Origin: Phytophthora quininea
Taxonomy: Eukaryota; Oomycota; Peronosporomycetes; Peronosporales; Peronosporaceae
Reading direction: 5' to 3'
Length of the DNA stretch: 64,000 bases
Assembly: GCA_011947345.1 (NCBI GenBank)
Contig: JAAVTG010000519.1
Span: forward strand, 620,001 to 684,000
Shown here: one piece after another, positions 20,424 through 33,036 of the stretch
How positions within the stretch are numbered: the first letter of the stretch is position 1
Layout of the letters: the number at the start of each line of letters is the position of its first letter
Program-made: the position numbers and the translations under genes
The notes under the pieces: model-generated
Seen by the model: only the letters and a program-made list of their open reading frames with translations
Told to the model about the DNA's origin: nothing
The model's database searches: none

Positions 20424-23203
20424 ATGGTTGCCGCTACTGCCATGCGCATGGCTACACGGTCGTCCCCTCCGTCACAGCCGTCGGCACCGCGCCGTCGTCG
20501 AGCCCCGGGCCCTCTCAAGGGCGTTGTGGCCATGGTGGACGTGCGCGTGGGCGCCGACGCCCAGATCGACTGCAGCGATGTCGTCGCTCGCAAGCTCAAG
20601 GAATTGGGCGCGTCCACCGTCAAGCGGTTCACGCCCAAGCTCACGCACATGGTGCTGAGCCACTTCACGCCGCAGTGGAAGGGCAAGATCGCCAAGTGGC
20701 AGGCCGGCGGAGGCTCCATGGCCGCTGCAGCCACTCGCTACGAGCTCAAGATTGTGTCCCAGTTGTGGGTCAACGCCTGCTACGTGAGCAAGCAGAAGAT
20801 GAACGAGAAGCCCTTCTTCCCCGTGAGTCAGAGTACTGACATTAGCGAGTCCTCAGCCTCCGCTTCTACAGCGCCAAAGCTTAAGAGACGCAAGTCTCTG
20901 GGCGCAGATAAAGAAAATAAAGACAATGCAGGCGCAGGGACGGAGGAGCTGACGACGCCGCCTCCGTCCAAGATGAGCAACCCAGCCACTGGCCGCAGGA
21001 AGCGGCGCGCGCTGAGTATGGAGCCCATGACGTCGGACGCCATTCTCAAGATGCTGGGCACGACAGAGCCGGCCCCGAGACGCCCAAGCAGCCCATCAGA
21101 TTCAAAAGTGTCAGCTCGTCCGCCAAGCGGAGACGCACCATCTCCTGTCCTCCAAACACAGAGGAGATGGAGGAAATTGTTTCATTGTCGCAGGCCACCA
21201 ACGCTAGTTCTATCGTGGCTGAGAGCGAGTCGGAGAACGAAAAGGAAGATGACATCAAGGCGACGTCTAGTGCGGTGATTGAGATCCCAGACAGCCAGCC
21301 GTCGCCTGCGATGAAGAAGCAGGTTTCGCCTGTAGTAAAGCAGCAAACGTCGCCTGCAGTATCGACACGAGCCATCAGTGCACAGGAGACAGTTGGAGAA
21401 GTTCATGCGGAAACCACAGACAGTGACAAGAAGGAACCGGCGGGTGAAGTAGTTAGTGCTGCGACTACTGATAGCGACAAAAGAAGCCGACAGCACGTGA
21501 ATTGCGTCGACGGAACCGCAATTCGCTCACGTACGGCAGCGGGTTGACGCTGAAGACAGGGATTTGGTCATGTACAGCTTGTGGCTGTTCGAATCCGCGC
21601 GGACGCAGGCTTTGCTCCGCTTGCCAAGTACCGAAGGGCTCGGCTAAATCCCCACATCGGGTGCCACTTCGTCTCTTACTGCCAGTACTGTTTCGGAATC
21701 TCCAAAGACGCCTGCTACCCCAGCTGAACCAACACCAGCTTCCGCTCCCCCACTTAAGCCTCCAACTCCACCTGAACCTCCAGCAGCTTCCGTCTCTCCA
21801 GTGCTGACGACGCCAAAGAGAAGAACCAGGTCCTCGACCTCCGCTACAAAACGGAAAACGCCCAGCCCAGCTGTTAAAGAGAGAACACCACGGTCATTGA
21901 CGCGTACGACAGCGAGTTCAGCTGCCAAGACGCGGACACCAAGTCCTGCCGTCTCTAGAATGACGCGGTCTGTTTCTAGAGCTTCCTCTCCAAGTCCAGC
22001 GAAGAGACTGAAGACTCCGAGCCCCGCCCCCAAAGCTCCCAGAGCATCGCCACCAAGTAGAAAAACGCCACGCTCTCGCTCTACATCCTCTCTGGGTAGT
22101 GCTTCTGCGCCACCTCCCGAACCGAAAACGCCTACAGCAAAGAAGGCATCTCGAAAGATCCCAACAGCTCAGTCAAGTGCTATGAAACTCACACAGAGCG
22201 CTAAAAGCGCGCTCGCCCACCGCCGCCTAGCAACACCTTGACAACTCCAGTTGTCAAGAAGGCACGACGTGACACAAAGAAGGAAAATACGGTGGACGCG
22301 ACGCCGGGGTCAGTCTCATTGTTCCCGAAGAAGTATCAGGACGTCAACTCGACCCCAATCCAACCAATTCCCTTACCCATGAGCTTCTCAAGCACCACCA
22401 GTAGGAAAACCCCACGCAAAGTGCGTAATGTAATTGGCATTACGGGTGTAAATGCCGAGAAGCGAGGGGTTTTAGAGTGCGCGATCCACGCCATCGACGC
22501 CAACATGTGCAACGACTCTGGCCATCGCAAAGCTCGTGTGGTGAAGAGTGTCGACTACTCAGCAGGCGTGACCCACCTCATCGTAGGAAAGGAAACGCGA
22601 CGCACCATGAAAGTGCTGTTCGCAATCGCCCGAGGAGCGTGGATCGTGACGGAAGACTGGGCCTTCTCGTCCTTAGAGCAAGAGCGCTGGCTGCCAGAGG
22701 AAGACTTCGAGCTCACCATGTTTGCCAACAAGTTCGCTCGTCTAAATTCGGACTCGCGGCAGATTTTCAAGGGCATGAAGTTCTTCGTTGGCTCGAACGT
22801 CGAGCCCTCGCGTGAAGTGCTGCAGTCGCTGATTCAAGTCGCTGGCGGAGAGGTAGCTACGCGTTGCATTCCTAAAGAGGTTTGTAGGTTGTTGACAGTT
22901 TGATATTGTTGCAGATCTGCAAGCAGATTTCCGTCGCGGACATTTGTATTTGCGGCGATTCCTCGCTGTTCCGACGAGCGCAGCGCGCCGGGATTCGAGT
23001 GGTCACGTCAAAGGTTGGCCAGTGTCGTTGATCCGACGTTTGTTCGGGCTTGTACTGACATACGATCTATGTAGTGGGTCTTCGACAGCATTGCGACGAT
23101 GCAACTCGAAGACGACGCCAAGTACTGCTACGAAGGCGGGCCGGACACCCCCATGAAGAGCAAAAGCTGCTTCAGGCCTCGAGGAGCACTCGACAGTGCC
23201 TGA
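20424..23203 (+). CDS. Microcephalin-like BRCT protein with RanBP2-type zinc finger
   Basis: Order of domains: an N-terminal BRCT (about residues 33-135, with VKRFTPKLTHMVLS and VSQLWVNACY), a Ser/Lys-rich stretch, a single RanBP2-type zinc finger (WSCTACG...NPRGRRLCSAC near 21560-21630), an SPxP/TPSP-rich basic linker, then two C-terminal BRCTs (TGVNAEKRGVLECAI through AIARGAWIVTEDWAF, and FKGMKFFVGSNVEPSREVL through the 3' end). One N-terminal plus two C-terminal BRCTs is the layout of MCPH1, a DNA-damage and chromosome-condensation factor that binds phosphopeptides. Two introns (22880-22914, 23014-23074) are placed by frame continuity. At least four single-base frame breaks occur, three at runs of four (21073, 21479, 21650) and one near 22200-22240. 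The zinc finger is not a feature I know from MCPH1. Confidence 0.75.
22880..22914 (+). other. Intron 1 of the BRCT protein gene
   Basis: 35-bp intron with donor GTTTGTAG and acceptor TTGCAG. Joining its flanks continues the third BRCT domain in frame. Confidence 0.6.
23014..23074 (+). other. Intron 2 of the BRCT protein gene
   Basis: 61-bp intron, donor GTTGGCCA, acceptor ATGTAG. Splicing brings in the conserved BRCT Trp codon (WVFDSI). Confidence 0.65.
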
Positions 23204-23422
23204 ATGAAGAAGAATGTGCGTGTATGTGCGTCGAAATAATTAGCTTAGATAACTTGAATGTGCATGCTTCGGTTGAGCCTGCTTCCTTCAACCGGTCGAG
23301 ATGTGGCTCATGATCGAAAGTATAGTGATAACATCCGTGTTGAAAGCATCTAAATGAATTAACGGCGACGGACGAGCACAGACACACGGCGCCATCACCA
23401 AATGCACGCATGGCTACGAGAC

Positions 23423-24250
23423 TTACTGGCTCGGGTTTACTCCGCCGCCAGTGGCACCAGGAGCTGGAGTTGCAGGGGGCTGGAGTTGCGCCGCTGCCTG
23501 TGGTGTTAGTAGCAGGAGCGCTACCAGGTGTGGGTGTTGCAGGAGGAGCCGCGTCACTACCGGAAGCTGCGGGGGCACTGCCGCTTCCTGGGGTGCTGGT
23601 AGCTGGTGCGCTGCCTGGCGTTGATGCTGCTGGGGCACCACTGCCCGACTTTGAAGATGCCGGAGCGCTGCCGTTTCCTTTAGGAGCACTACCGCTGGTA
23701 CTACCGACGGTGGCGTTGGAGTCGAGACTGCCGCTGCCGCCGCCACCGGTGCCGGCACTCGAGTTGCCGCACTCGCCCTGAGCAAAGTCGACGGCCCAGA
23801 AGTGCACCAACTTGCGGGTCTTGTCGAACGTGTAGCCGGGGCCCACGACCGTGAAGTTGCCGAAGATGGCCTTCTTGGCCGTCGCCGATGTCTTCCACGC
23901 CGCGACGATGCTCTCGGCCGATCTGTAGCCGGCACCCACGACTTCTGTCACGCCGGTGCCGTAGAATCCCTGGTCCTTGGCGCGCTGCGCGGGGTCGATC
24001 CGTCCGAGCCTGTGCTCTTGATGAAGTTGTTCTCCGCCATGTCGTTCGACTGCACCTGTGCCGCGTTCATGAGCAGCTCGTTAATACAGAGCGGCTCCAA
24101 GTCCTGCGTCTTGCGCTCGGAGTTGATGGCTTCGAGCAGTTCCTGGCGAAAGTTGATGACCTGCAGGTGACGCGACACGGTCGAGTCCTGGGCCGTGGCC
24201 ACGGCCGCCACGCAGGCGAGGGCGACGGCATTGCGCACGTTAAAGACCAT
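23423..24250 (-). CDS. Secreted CAP (SCP/PR-1-like) protein
   Basis: Begins with a hydrophobic signal peptide (VALACVAAVATAQ), then a CAP domain: the helix FRQELLEAINSERK, the PLCINELL segment, AAQVQSNDMAENN, SAESIVAAWKTS and the C-terminal VHFWAVDFAQG. The domain is followed by a long low-complexity Ser/Gly/Ala/Pro/Thr tail with repeats such as SAPATSTPGSG, likely O-glycosylated or cell-wall associated. CAP proteins are extracellular sterol- or lipid-binding proteins; oomycetes secrete many during infection. The frame breaks twice: near 23985 in the CAP domain and near 23475 in the tail (a C-rich run), both single-base. Stop is taken at 23423. Confidence 0.8.
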
Positions 24251-24803
24251 ATTCGTTCTTCCTGTACAAGCAGAGCTGTAGGGATCAAAGGACCAGAGAA
24301 TCGCTCCCGAGTCAATCGCAGAATGAGCTGTTAGCTAACCGCAGGGAGTGCATCAAGTCTGCTTTAGCCCAGACAACCCAGCGCCGGCAAAGCTGAGGAT
24401 ATGCCCGAGATAGGCAAAGTCTCTTCCCGTGGACGACCAGCAAGGCAGTCCCCAATACAAACGCATGGAGTGTCAAGCGTAGCCAGTGCAAGCAGAGCTC
24501 CCATCTGCTGTCAAGCTCAAGGTAAAGCTGCCCGAGAACCGGCTGCTCGACCTCCATCTCGAAGCTCTGTTCGACTCTCGCTCAGTCTGGGCCCATCGGC
24601 GTCCCTGGCGATGCCATGGCGGCAAAATTGCAGCGGCAATGCATGTTTTCGCGTCCGATACGTTTTGCTTGACAAACTTGGCAAAGAAGACGGCAAGCGG
24701 CAATGCGCTCGCAAAAGCAGTACAATCCTGACTTTCCCTGCAAAGCATTTCGCTGTTCGACGCGAGCGCTTCAACGTTACAAACATGTAAAACCTTACTC
24801 AGG
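24251..24803. other. Intergenic, CAP gene to atlastin 3' end
   Basis: Upstream region of the CAP gene and downstream region of the atlastin-like gene. Open frames are short and lack domains. No feature is supported. Confidence 0.4.
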
Positions 24804-26833
24804 TCACTGCATAATGGCAAAATGGCGCTTGTGAGGACCAAAGATATAGATATCTATGAACATCGGAGCACAACATTGGGCGTCTGGCCCTCTCTCGGTG
24901 CGAAGGGGCGGACTCCGTAGCTTAGTCCCTCTTTCCTTGTCCTCTTTCGAAGCGTCGATGGCGGACTTGACGATGGTGATGACGGTCTTGACGCGCTTGA
25001 ACATGACCTGTCCGGTCGACATCATGATCAGCAGCATGAACACGATCAGCGCCCAGTACAGGTGCGTCAGTGTGTGGCTCACTTGCCTGCAGATTAACAA
25101 ATCATCAGTACATGTCAAAGAAGGAGAAACACCGAGCGACCAACGTACTTGCAGTCGTAGAGGGGGATGTCGTATCCGATGTGCTCGTAGCACAGTAGGT
25201 CTTGCGTAATGCGGAACACCAAGAGCGCCAACGCCACCACGCCCGGGATCAGATAGAACTCGAGGTTCTTGTACGGGTCGCGCTCGGCGTTGATCTCGAG
25301 GTAGCGATGACGCTCCTTCTCGATGTCGTCCGCTAAGCTCTGACGGAAGCGCATGATCTCACTACGACGTCCCATACGAGCGCCTTCGTCAAACACGTCC
25401 ATAGCGCCCTGAAGACACGCCTTGTGGTGGGCTTCCAGCTCCTGGACAGGCACGTAGCTGCATTTGGAGCCGGCCATCTTCTCCATCTCGCGCTTGTATT
25501 TGATCAGTGCCTTGTCTTTCTGGTTGACGTTGTTGGCCTCTGCAGTGGCTTCCAGAAGCGTCTTCGCCTCGGGGAAGATCGAAGCTTCGCGGAAGAGACC
25601 TGCGTAGGTTTTGATGTACGTGAACAGCTCACGCGACGTGACCGTCGTGCCGTGGATCTTCTTGGGGAACAAATGCTTCGGGTCAAACAGATCGTCCAAG
25701 TAGGCCGTCAGCAGCTCCAAGAAGCGGTTGTCGATGGCTTCTACAGAGCCGTCATACTCACGCTCTGTGACGGCGTGTCCTGGGTGGGGTAGCAAGAAGC
25801 ACGAGACCTTTTCAAAGCATGAACTGATCTGCTCTCGCGTGTCCGCCAGATCCTTCTGCTTGCGGGAAGACAGCAGCTCGACCATGTACTGCTTCATGTC
25901 CTCTCGTTTCTCAGCTAGCGTCTGATTACGAGAGAAATCTTGCCAGTCGCGCACCAAGAAGTCCAAGCGCTGGAACGGGCGTGGGAGCTCCCTCTTCTCC
26001 TCTTCTTCGTCCTCTTTCTCTTCCTTCTTCTCCTCTCTCTTCTCTTCTTCAGCCTTATCACTCGCCGACGACGCAGTTTGAGCTAAACTAGGCGTCGTGG
26101 ACACGGTGGAGGCCGTTCGGTCCAGCGATTTCTCACTGAAAGACGAGCTTTTGCCATCGCCAAACAACGCCATGCGTCCGTACTCGGTGAACAGCGCCAA
26201 ATGCTGCAGATTGTCCTCCTGGACACGCTTGTCCACATTGTAGATCTGGTACGAACTGAGCAACGTACTTAGCCCGAAGATACTCGCCGTCAGCATCTGC
26301 GACGTCTCCGAGTCAAACATCCCCTGGGTATCAATGAGGAACACGGCAATGTCTTCCCCGTCTGGCTCTTCCTAATAAAGGGCGTCTCCCACATCCAGAT
26401 TCCCGTGGTGTTGCGCTTACGACCAGCTCTCCAGCTGAAGCCCTTCTCCCCGTACGTCTGCTCCACGTTGGAATTGCCTTCGAGCTTGCCTTCCCCGCTC
26501 CAGTGACACCTTCCATGACCCAGGCCTTCCACACTTCCGCATTCTCGTCGTCGGCTCCGTCGGGCCTCAACATGCGGCCGTGGCTGGCGTGGCGAAGGTA
26601 CCGTAGAAAGAGATCCAAGACGAAGCTTTTTCCCGTGCGGAAGGCGCCGACCACCGAGAAAATGGCCACCTTCATGTCCTGCGGCACCTTGTGGAAGATG
26701 CTGCGCAGCGCCTCCTCGTCCAGCGTGAAGTTGGTGCCTTCCTCGTTGATGGACACGATCTGGCGGGCCTTGGGCAGCTCCTTGACGAGCTCCAGCGCCA
26801 CGGGCGCCGGCGGGGAGACGCAGCGGAAGACAT
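24804..26833 (-). CDS. Atlastin-like ER-shaping GTPase
   Basis: Dynamin-superfamily GTPase of the atlastin/GBP type, which fuses ER tubules. Evidence: P-loop GAFRTGKSF, switch region KRNTTGIWMWETPF, G3 motif DTQGMFDSE, then SSYQIYN, a helical middle domain with an acidic Lys/Glu insertion, and two C-terminal hydrophobic segments (FYLIPGVVALALLVF and LYWALIVFMLLIMM) forming the membrane hairpin, followed by a basic amphipathic tail. An intron at 25087-25148 sits between the two membrane segments. The ATG ending at 26833 is preferred; the frame changes at GGGG 26812-26815 and twice more near 26350-26490 within the GTPase domain. All are single-base, and the protein is otherwise complete, so errors are more likely than decay. 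Confidence 0.82.
25087..25148 (-). other. Atlastin intron
   Basis: 62-bp intron on the minus strand, donor GTACGTTG and acceptor CTGCAG. It joins the first membrane segment exon to the second in frame. Confidence 0.7.
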
Positions 26834-27033
26834 GAGGTGAGGTCCTGCTGCTGGTTTATGAAACTGATCTTTGCAACGGAGAAAAAGTAGTAAAAGAACA
26901 GACTCAGACGTTATATTGGTGTTTGTATCGGAGGTTGAACTATGACGTTGTCGACGTGGGAGCAAAAATGTCAGCCATGATTTTTATTGTCCAAGTTGAA
27001 GCGAAAATTGCCTTTTGTCCTGAAGAAAAGAAC

Positions 27034-27514
27034 ATGGCGGAGATCGAGCTGGTGTTTGCAGTATTTGGCGAAGCGGGTGTGGCTACTATCAAGATTGCAA
27101 ACGATGCGAGAGTGACTGAGCTGCAGCAGGCGATTTATGATTACCAGCGGTACGAACGTTCCCGCCAAACGGGTTGGAGCTGTACCTGGCCAAGACAGCA
27201 GACGGCGCGTGGCTGCCAGACGACGAAGCTCTGATCGATATACTACAGAGCAAAGTTGGTCTAGTGTCGTGCTACCCAGCGATGTATGCAGCGTGGAGAC
27301 TCAACGAGCTTGGGACGGACTTCCCGTCCGGACGCTTCGTCCACGTGCTGGTAGTGCCCCTGCTGGAACCCCTGGCGTTGTGGGCTTTAACGTGGTATCG
27401 AGCAAGACAATCCTCCACAGTCCCGTCGAGCGGAGCGTTGGGTCAAGATTAACGGTATTGTTGCAAGAAACAAGACCTTGCAGACGGATGATGAAGGTTC
27501 TACCTCTCCATATA
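27034..27514 (+). pseudogene. Crinkler (CRN) gene 1, 5' part
   Basis: N-terminal region of a CRN-type effector-like gene. It begins MAEIELVFAVFGEAG, the ubiquitin-like header of CRNs, then has ELYLAK (variant of the LFLAK motif) and FVHVLVVP (the HVLV.P motif that ends the header). No classical signal peptide, as often seen in CRNs. A single missing base just before the LYLAK segment, compared with CRN 2, breaks the frame, and another change follows HVLVVP. The gene is cut at 27514 by a gypsy retroelement and resumes at 33263. Described as a broken gene only. Confidence 0.75.
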
Positions 27515-27758
27515 TGTCACAGTCCCATTAGAACTGTGGTGTTGAAACGGACAAAAGTAGCAACAGAAACCACAAAGCGGGGGTTTAAAGCAAATACACT
27601 TCGTTATTTTCTCCAACAGTCACAAGATCTCGTTTACATCTTGTCGTCGAGCAGCTTCCTGTTGCTCTCCAACTCGCTTCCTCAACGCTAAAGTGACCGT
27701 AAAGGCCTTCGACACCGGATAAGTTCTATCTGGAGTGGAGTCGACCATATTTACAACA
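27515..27758 (+). repeat. 5' LTR of the gypsy element
   Basis: 244 bp, starts TGTCACAG and ends TTTACAACA. It differs from the 3' LTR by one base only (GGGGG versus GGGG). The flanking host sequence is ATATA on the left and ATATG on the right, an imperfect 5-bp target duplication. Confidence 0.92.
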
Positions 27759-27787
27759 TAGTAGAGCTTTACGTGTGAGACAACAAG

Positions 27788-29147
27788 ATGAATGATCGTG
27801 AAGAAGTCGACATCGACGACTTCAATGGAGCTACAACGTCCAGACTCAATTCGAGCGAACTGGACGAAGTCCGAGACCTACTCACAAAGTTGCCCCGGCT
27901 GGAAGAAACCCTCCATGCCTTACAAAGGGACCAAACAAATTTAACGGAGTCGGTGGCGGCGTTTGCCACGCGAGTTGAGCGGCGTCACCACGAGAGTACG
28001 GCACAAGCAGGACGAACTCATCAACTTCTACAAGAAGTAATTCAGCAAATGCAGCAATTTTCGGACAGAAGTTATGCCACGATGGAGAGTCATTCGAGAC
28101 AGTTAAACGAAATGCGCGGAGAAATAGAGCAGATGAAATCTGATGCTCAAGCTCAGCGTGAAGAAGTAGCTGATCTGCGGGCAACCATTACGGACATGTC
28201 ATCTATGGCTGGTCCAAATGCAGTGGATAATTCCGAGCTGTACCCTGAGTGGGATGTGCTGGGCAAAATGCCAGAAGGAACCACATCGTACTCAGCAAAC
28301 GATCTCGAGGATCGGATAGCCAAGACTTTCAAGCAAAAGAGACGCCAATATTTGGCGGGGAAGACAATGAAGACATTGATGTGTATGTGCTCAATATGAT
28401 CTCGTGGTATGGAGCTTTCCAGTTATTTTTCGACAACCACAAGTTGATTTCCGCGTCGGCCAGCTAATGATGAGTCACACAAAAGGCAAGGCAAAAGCAT
28501 GGCTACTGCAGGAATACAGTGGCGAATGGCGCTGGAGCTCAATTGCCAAGAAAATGAGACAACGATTTCTCACCAAGTCTCGCGAGGAAGATCGGGTGGC
28601 ACGATTGTTTGACTGCACCCAAAGATGTCGCTCGCTGGACGAGTACATTGAAGAGTTTTTGCGGCTGGCCCGAACGGAGGAAGTCTCCGTCAAGTTTAAG
28701 CTGATTCTCTTTAAGAAAGGCTTGCAATCGCAGGATTTACAAAATTTTCTCCAGACGAAACAATATACATCGCTGGAAGACCTCGTCGATGCAGCTCGAA
28801 CAATGAACCCACGTGCAGCGCCTGAAGAGTCAAATAAGCGTGCAGCGAAATCCGCAAGCGCTGGCTCGGCCGATGGAGGAAAATCCCGCAAGGGGAGTCA
28901 GAACAAGGGCGAAAAGAAAACCGACACGCAGAAGTGCACGCCAATGCACTGCACGGAACAAGGTCACACACCCGATAAGTGTTGGATGTTACATCCAGAA
29001 CTGCAACCGAAGTGGTTAAAGAGCAAGAAAAACAATGCAGCTACAACAACATCAGCGACATCCAATAGCGTTGGAATGGATCAACTGCTCAAAATGATGT
29101 CTTCTCTCAAATCTGACATGGATAAGTTGAAAAGTGATTTAAACTAA
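27788..29147 (+). CDS. Gypsy Gag polyprotein
   Basis: Starts at the ATG 30 bp after the 5' LTR. An N-terminal coiled-coil portion is followed by a capsid-like retrotransposon gag region (AKAWLLQEY, VARLFDCTQRCRSLDEYIEEFLR) and a basic tail with a zinc-knuckle-like motif (CTPMHCTEQGHTPDKC, spacing C-x4-C-x4-H-x4-C; one gap is longer than the classical CCHC). Two frames join near 28390; a single-base change at about that point splits them. Confidence 0.8.
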
Positions 29148-29149
29148 GC

Positions 29150-32100
29150 GGTTCTGGGGATGGCATCCCAGGACCTGACACTGCCACCTCCAATGCAGAG
29201 TCGCAAATGTTTGACCCAGGTAAGGAAGAGAACCTAGCCTACTTCCGAAAGAACGCGGCTGGCACACAGCTGGGGAAACGGTATTTGATAAAAATGTCGG
29301 CTGCACACGCGGTGACACTCACACGCAGGGTCGAACATTCTTCGATGAGGGAGCAGACTTTTGCGGTGTGTCGGAGGAATTTATCCGACGAAACAAATGG
29401 GAGCATCATGTCATCGATTCGGGGTTCTTTGCAGTAACCTACGCTAACGGCAAGACGGAACAAGTAGCAAATAGAACCATCACGCTGAAAATTTACGTGG
29501 ATGACATGGAGTCTTTCACGTTCGATTTCAACATTTGCTTTATCCCAAACGGTTGTGATTTAATGCTAGGAGTTCCATGGAAGCGGACAGCGCTACCAAT
29601 CATTGACTGGGAAACCGATCAAGTTTACAGCAAGCAGCAGTACATTGAAGAGGTTGAGCGAGCAAAGAAACTTCAGGAGAAACAGAAACAAAACCCCGAT
29701 ATTCACGCTGAACGGCAACGAACAAAAGAGTCCCCGCTTGCTATCCCAAAACTACCGACAGAACGTAGTGCATACTACAGCGCAAAGTGGGGATTCACGA
29801 AGCACATCTCGCTCAAGACGGCAAAAAGATATTCCGGAAAAAAGATGTGGAATTCGCAGCTGTCATACCCCAGGCAACCATCAACGCAATGTATGTTGAG
29901 GTCCTAAAAGAAGATGGGTACTCCGCTGCAGTAGCAGCGGCAGCAATTGTAACAACGAAAACCACAGATAAACAACAACGACAACTAACTACAGACTTGA
30001 AAACTTTTGCCGATAATCCTGGGTACCCTTTGCTGAAGGAATTCTCAGATATTTTTCGGACAGAATTACCAATCGGGTCACCAGCTCATGGTGAGCATGA
30101 AATGGAGATCAAAGAGGGCACTGGGGCAGTTTATCGACAGCAATGGAGGCTGAGTCCGGACCAAGAACGAGCACTTCGAGAGTGGGTGAAAGCTATGTTA
30201 CGAGCTGGGTTAATTCGACCGAGTAAATCACCACATGCCGCGCCAACGTTTTGCATAAAAACCGGTGGGGTGGAGAGTAGTTCACGATTACAGAGCAATG
30301 AATGAGCGAACCGTCCGCCAATCCTCACCAATGCCAAGGAAAGACTCGATTATTGATCGCATGAGTCTGGCATTCTGGTTTAGTTGTTTCGACTTACTTT
30401 CCGGATATTATCAACTACGCATGCGGGAAAAGACATCCCTTTTACGGCGTTCCAGACTCCCGATGGCTTATATGAATACATTGCCATACCAATGGGCCTC
30501 AGCAACGCGCCAGCAACTTTCAACCGTATCGTACAAGGAATCTTCGCGGATCTGCGCGACTTCACCGCAACGTATTTTGACGACATTTACATCTTCACAA
30601 AAACACACGACATGGAGGCACACCTTGCAGCAGTTCGAAAGGTATTCGAACGATGCCGGGAGAAAAACTGTATCTAAAGCTAGCCAAGTCTACAGTGTGT
30701 GCGCCCGAAATTCCGTGCCTCGGAGATTTCGTGGGGAGAGATGGAGTTAGAATTGATCCTGACAAAGTTCGAGTCATCCAAGAATGGCCTCGACCAACCT
30801 CCGTGCGAGCATTGCAGTCATTCCTCGGAACTACAGTGTATGTGCAGCGATTCTGCAAAAATTACTCTGAGATTAGTGCGCCGTTGTTCGAACTGGTGAA
30901 AACAAAGAGGAGGTCAACATTGGAATGGAGTAAAGAACAGAATCTGGCGTTTGAAAACCTGAAAATTGCGATGAGTAAAACACCAGTCCTAGCTCTCCCA
31001 AATTTCACGAAGCCATTTCACATGAGAACGGATGCGTCGCGATACGCGGTTGGTGGGGTGTTATTCCAGCTGAACGACAAAGATCTGGAACAACCTATAG
31101 CGTTCTGTGGGCGAAAGATGAAAGCTGCTGAATTAAACTACCCGACCCATGAGCAGGAGATGCTCGCTATTGTGCATTGCCTGCAAATATGGAGAATTTA
31201 TCTACTTGATGGTGGAGGTCTCGTCGAAACAGATCACCACTCATTGGAACGGGTGCTGAAGCAAAAACTATAAATCGGCGACTGTGCCGATGGTACAATT
31301 TACTTGCAGAGTTTAACTTGCGATTTAAGTACATACCGGGACCAACAAATAGCGTAGCAGACGCAATGAGCAGAAGACCAGACTTCGAGATTGACTTCTT
31401 ACAACAGAAACAGCGTCAAATGAATGCAGCCAGACGACTGCAAGAGAAGTCGCTACTCGAGATGATTCGACTGGCACAGCAAACGGCGGGGTTTAGCAAG
31501 TCAGTCTTGCCAAAACCGACGAAAGGCAACGCGAAATTCACATTTGTGGAGGAAGAAAATCTTATTCGTTGGACCTGTGGGGAGGAATCGCGTATTTTTA
31601 TTCCACAAGAGGCGATTGAGTTACAACATACTATCTTATGGGAACTCCATGACATTGCCATTGCTGGACACCCGGGGTCGAGAAGACAATTGATGCTGTC
31701 CAACAACGATTCTACTGGAAACGAATGCATCAGAAAATTCAGCATTATATTGCAACGTGCGAATCGTGCCAACGAAATAAGCATAGGACCGGAAAATCAC
31801 CAGGTCTATTACATCCACTCGAAATCCCTTCGAGCCGATGGTCATCAATCGGCATGGATTTTATTACTGGCCTGCCGGAAACAAAAGTGGATATAACACG
31901 ATTTTGGTCATTGCTGACAGGCTGACTAAACGTGCACATTTTATCGAGACAGTAGCTACAATCTCAGCCGAAGAACTTGCGAAATTGTTCGTGAAAGAGT
32001 ATGTTCGCCATCACGGCTTACCATCGGATATCGTCTCCGATAGAGACTCGAGGTTCACGTCGAAGTTCTGGACATCGTGTGCAAAACTTTTAGGTACTAA

Positions 32101-33036
32101 ACTCAAGTTAGCTACTGCTCATCACCAACGAACCGACGGGCAAGTCGAAAGAATCAATGGAATTCTTGCAGGCTACCTCCGGCACTACGTTAGCGGGTTT
32201 CAAGATGATTGGGACCAATACTTAGCGCTAGCGGAATTTGCTTACAACAGTCGATACCAGTCAAGTATCGAAATGAGTCCATTTGTGGCAGACTTGGGAT
32301 ATTCGCCCAAACTTCCAACGGATTTAGCACTTCCGAACACGAACTGTGAGACAGCGAGCAAGTTTGTGGCGCACATGGAAAAAATATTGCGTTCTATACA
32401 AGCTCAACTTCGGGCAAGTGCTGAAAAATGAAGCTTTACTACGACAGAGGGAGACGCGATCAGAAATTCAAGATTGGCGATATGGTTCTTATCTCTACTA
32501 AAGATTTCAACCCGAAGACAATTGGCGCCGTGCAACGAAAGTTGGCGTCGAAATGGATTGGGCCGTATGAAGTGCTGAAAATTCTACATGATGGAGCAAG
32601 TTATGAGCTTAATCTACCGCACGAATTGCAGATTCATCCGGTTTTCCACACCATGGCGCTGAAGAAGTTCGTCAAGGACACAACGGGCTGTGTGCGAGAC
32701 TCAACAATACCGACAATACGACTTAAAGATGGATCCGAAGGCCATCTCATCGAGGCAATACTAGATCATCGAATCAAAAGAGATGGCTCAGAGCAATACA
32801 AGTGCAAGTGGGTGGGGAAATCAGACGATATCACCTGGGAACCAACAGCAAACTTACTCTCAGTGCCCGGCTTGATCCGTGAATATCATCGACGAGCGAA
32901 TAACCTACCGACGAGAAGGTCAACCAGACTACAAGAACAAAATCAGCAGCATTATCTGCACGGATATAAAATTCGCAGTTGGACGTTCAGCCAGGAGGAC
33001 CTCGTTCTGAAGGAGGTCGTGTCACAGTCCCATTAG
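29150..33036 (+). CDS. Gypsy Pol polyprotein (PR-RT-RH-IN-chromodomain), frame-broken
   Basis: In order: an aspartic-protease-like segment (FFDEGADFCGV; Glu replaces the usual Ser or Thr after the Asp), reverse transcriptase with IPMGLSNAPATFNR and catalytic YFDDIYIF, RNase H beginning with RTDASRYAVGGVL, a zinc-binding segment (HPGSRR...CESCQRNK), integrase with GMDFITGLP, SDRDSRF and DGQVERING (DDE triad), and a chromodomain near the end (YKCKWVGKSDDITWEP). The frame changes several times by single bases (near 29850, 30270, 30430, 30670 and 31700-31850), and there is an in-frame stop near 31273. The element is probably not autonomous as read, though some breaks may be base-calling errors. 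Confidence 0.85.

Noticed and set aside
23410..23781. 123-codon plus-strand frame rich in Ala/Gly/Pro/Val opposite the CAP tail
   Set aside because: It is the antisense of the low-complexity tail of the CAP protein.
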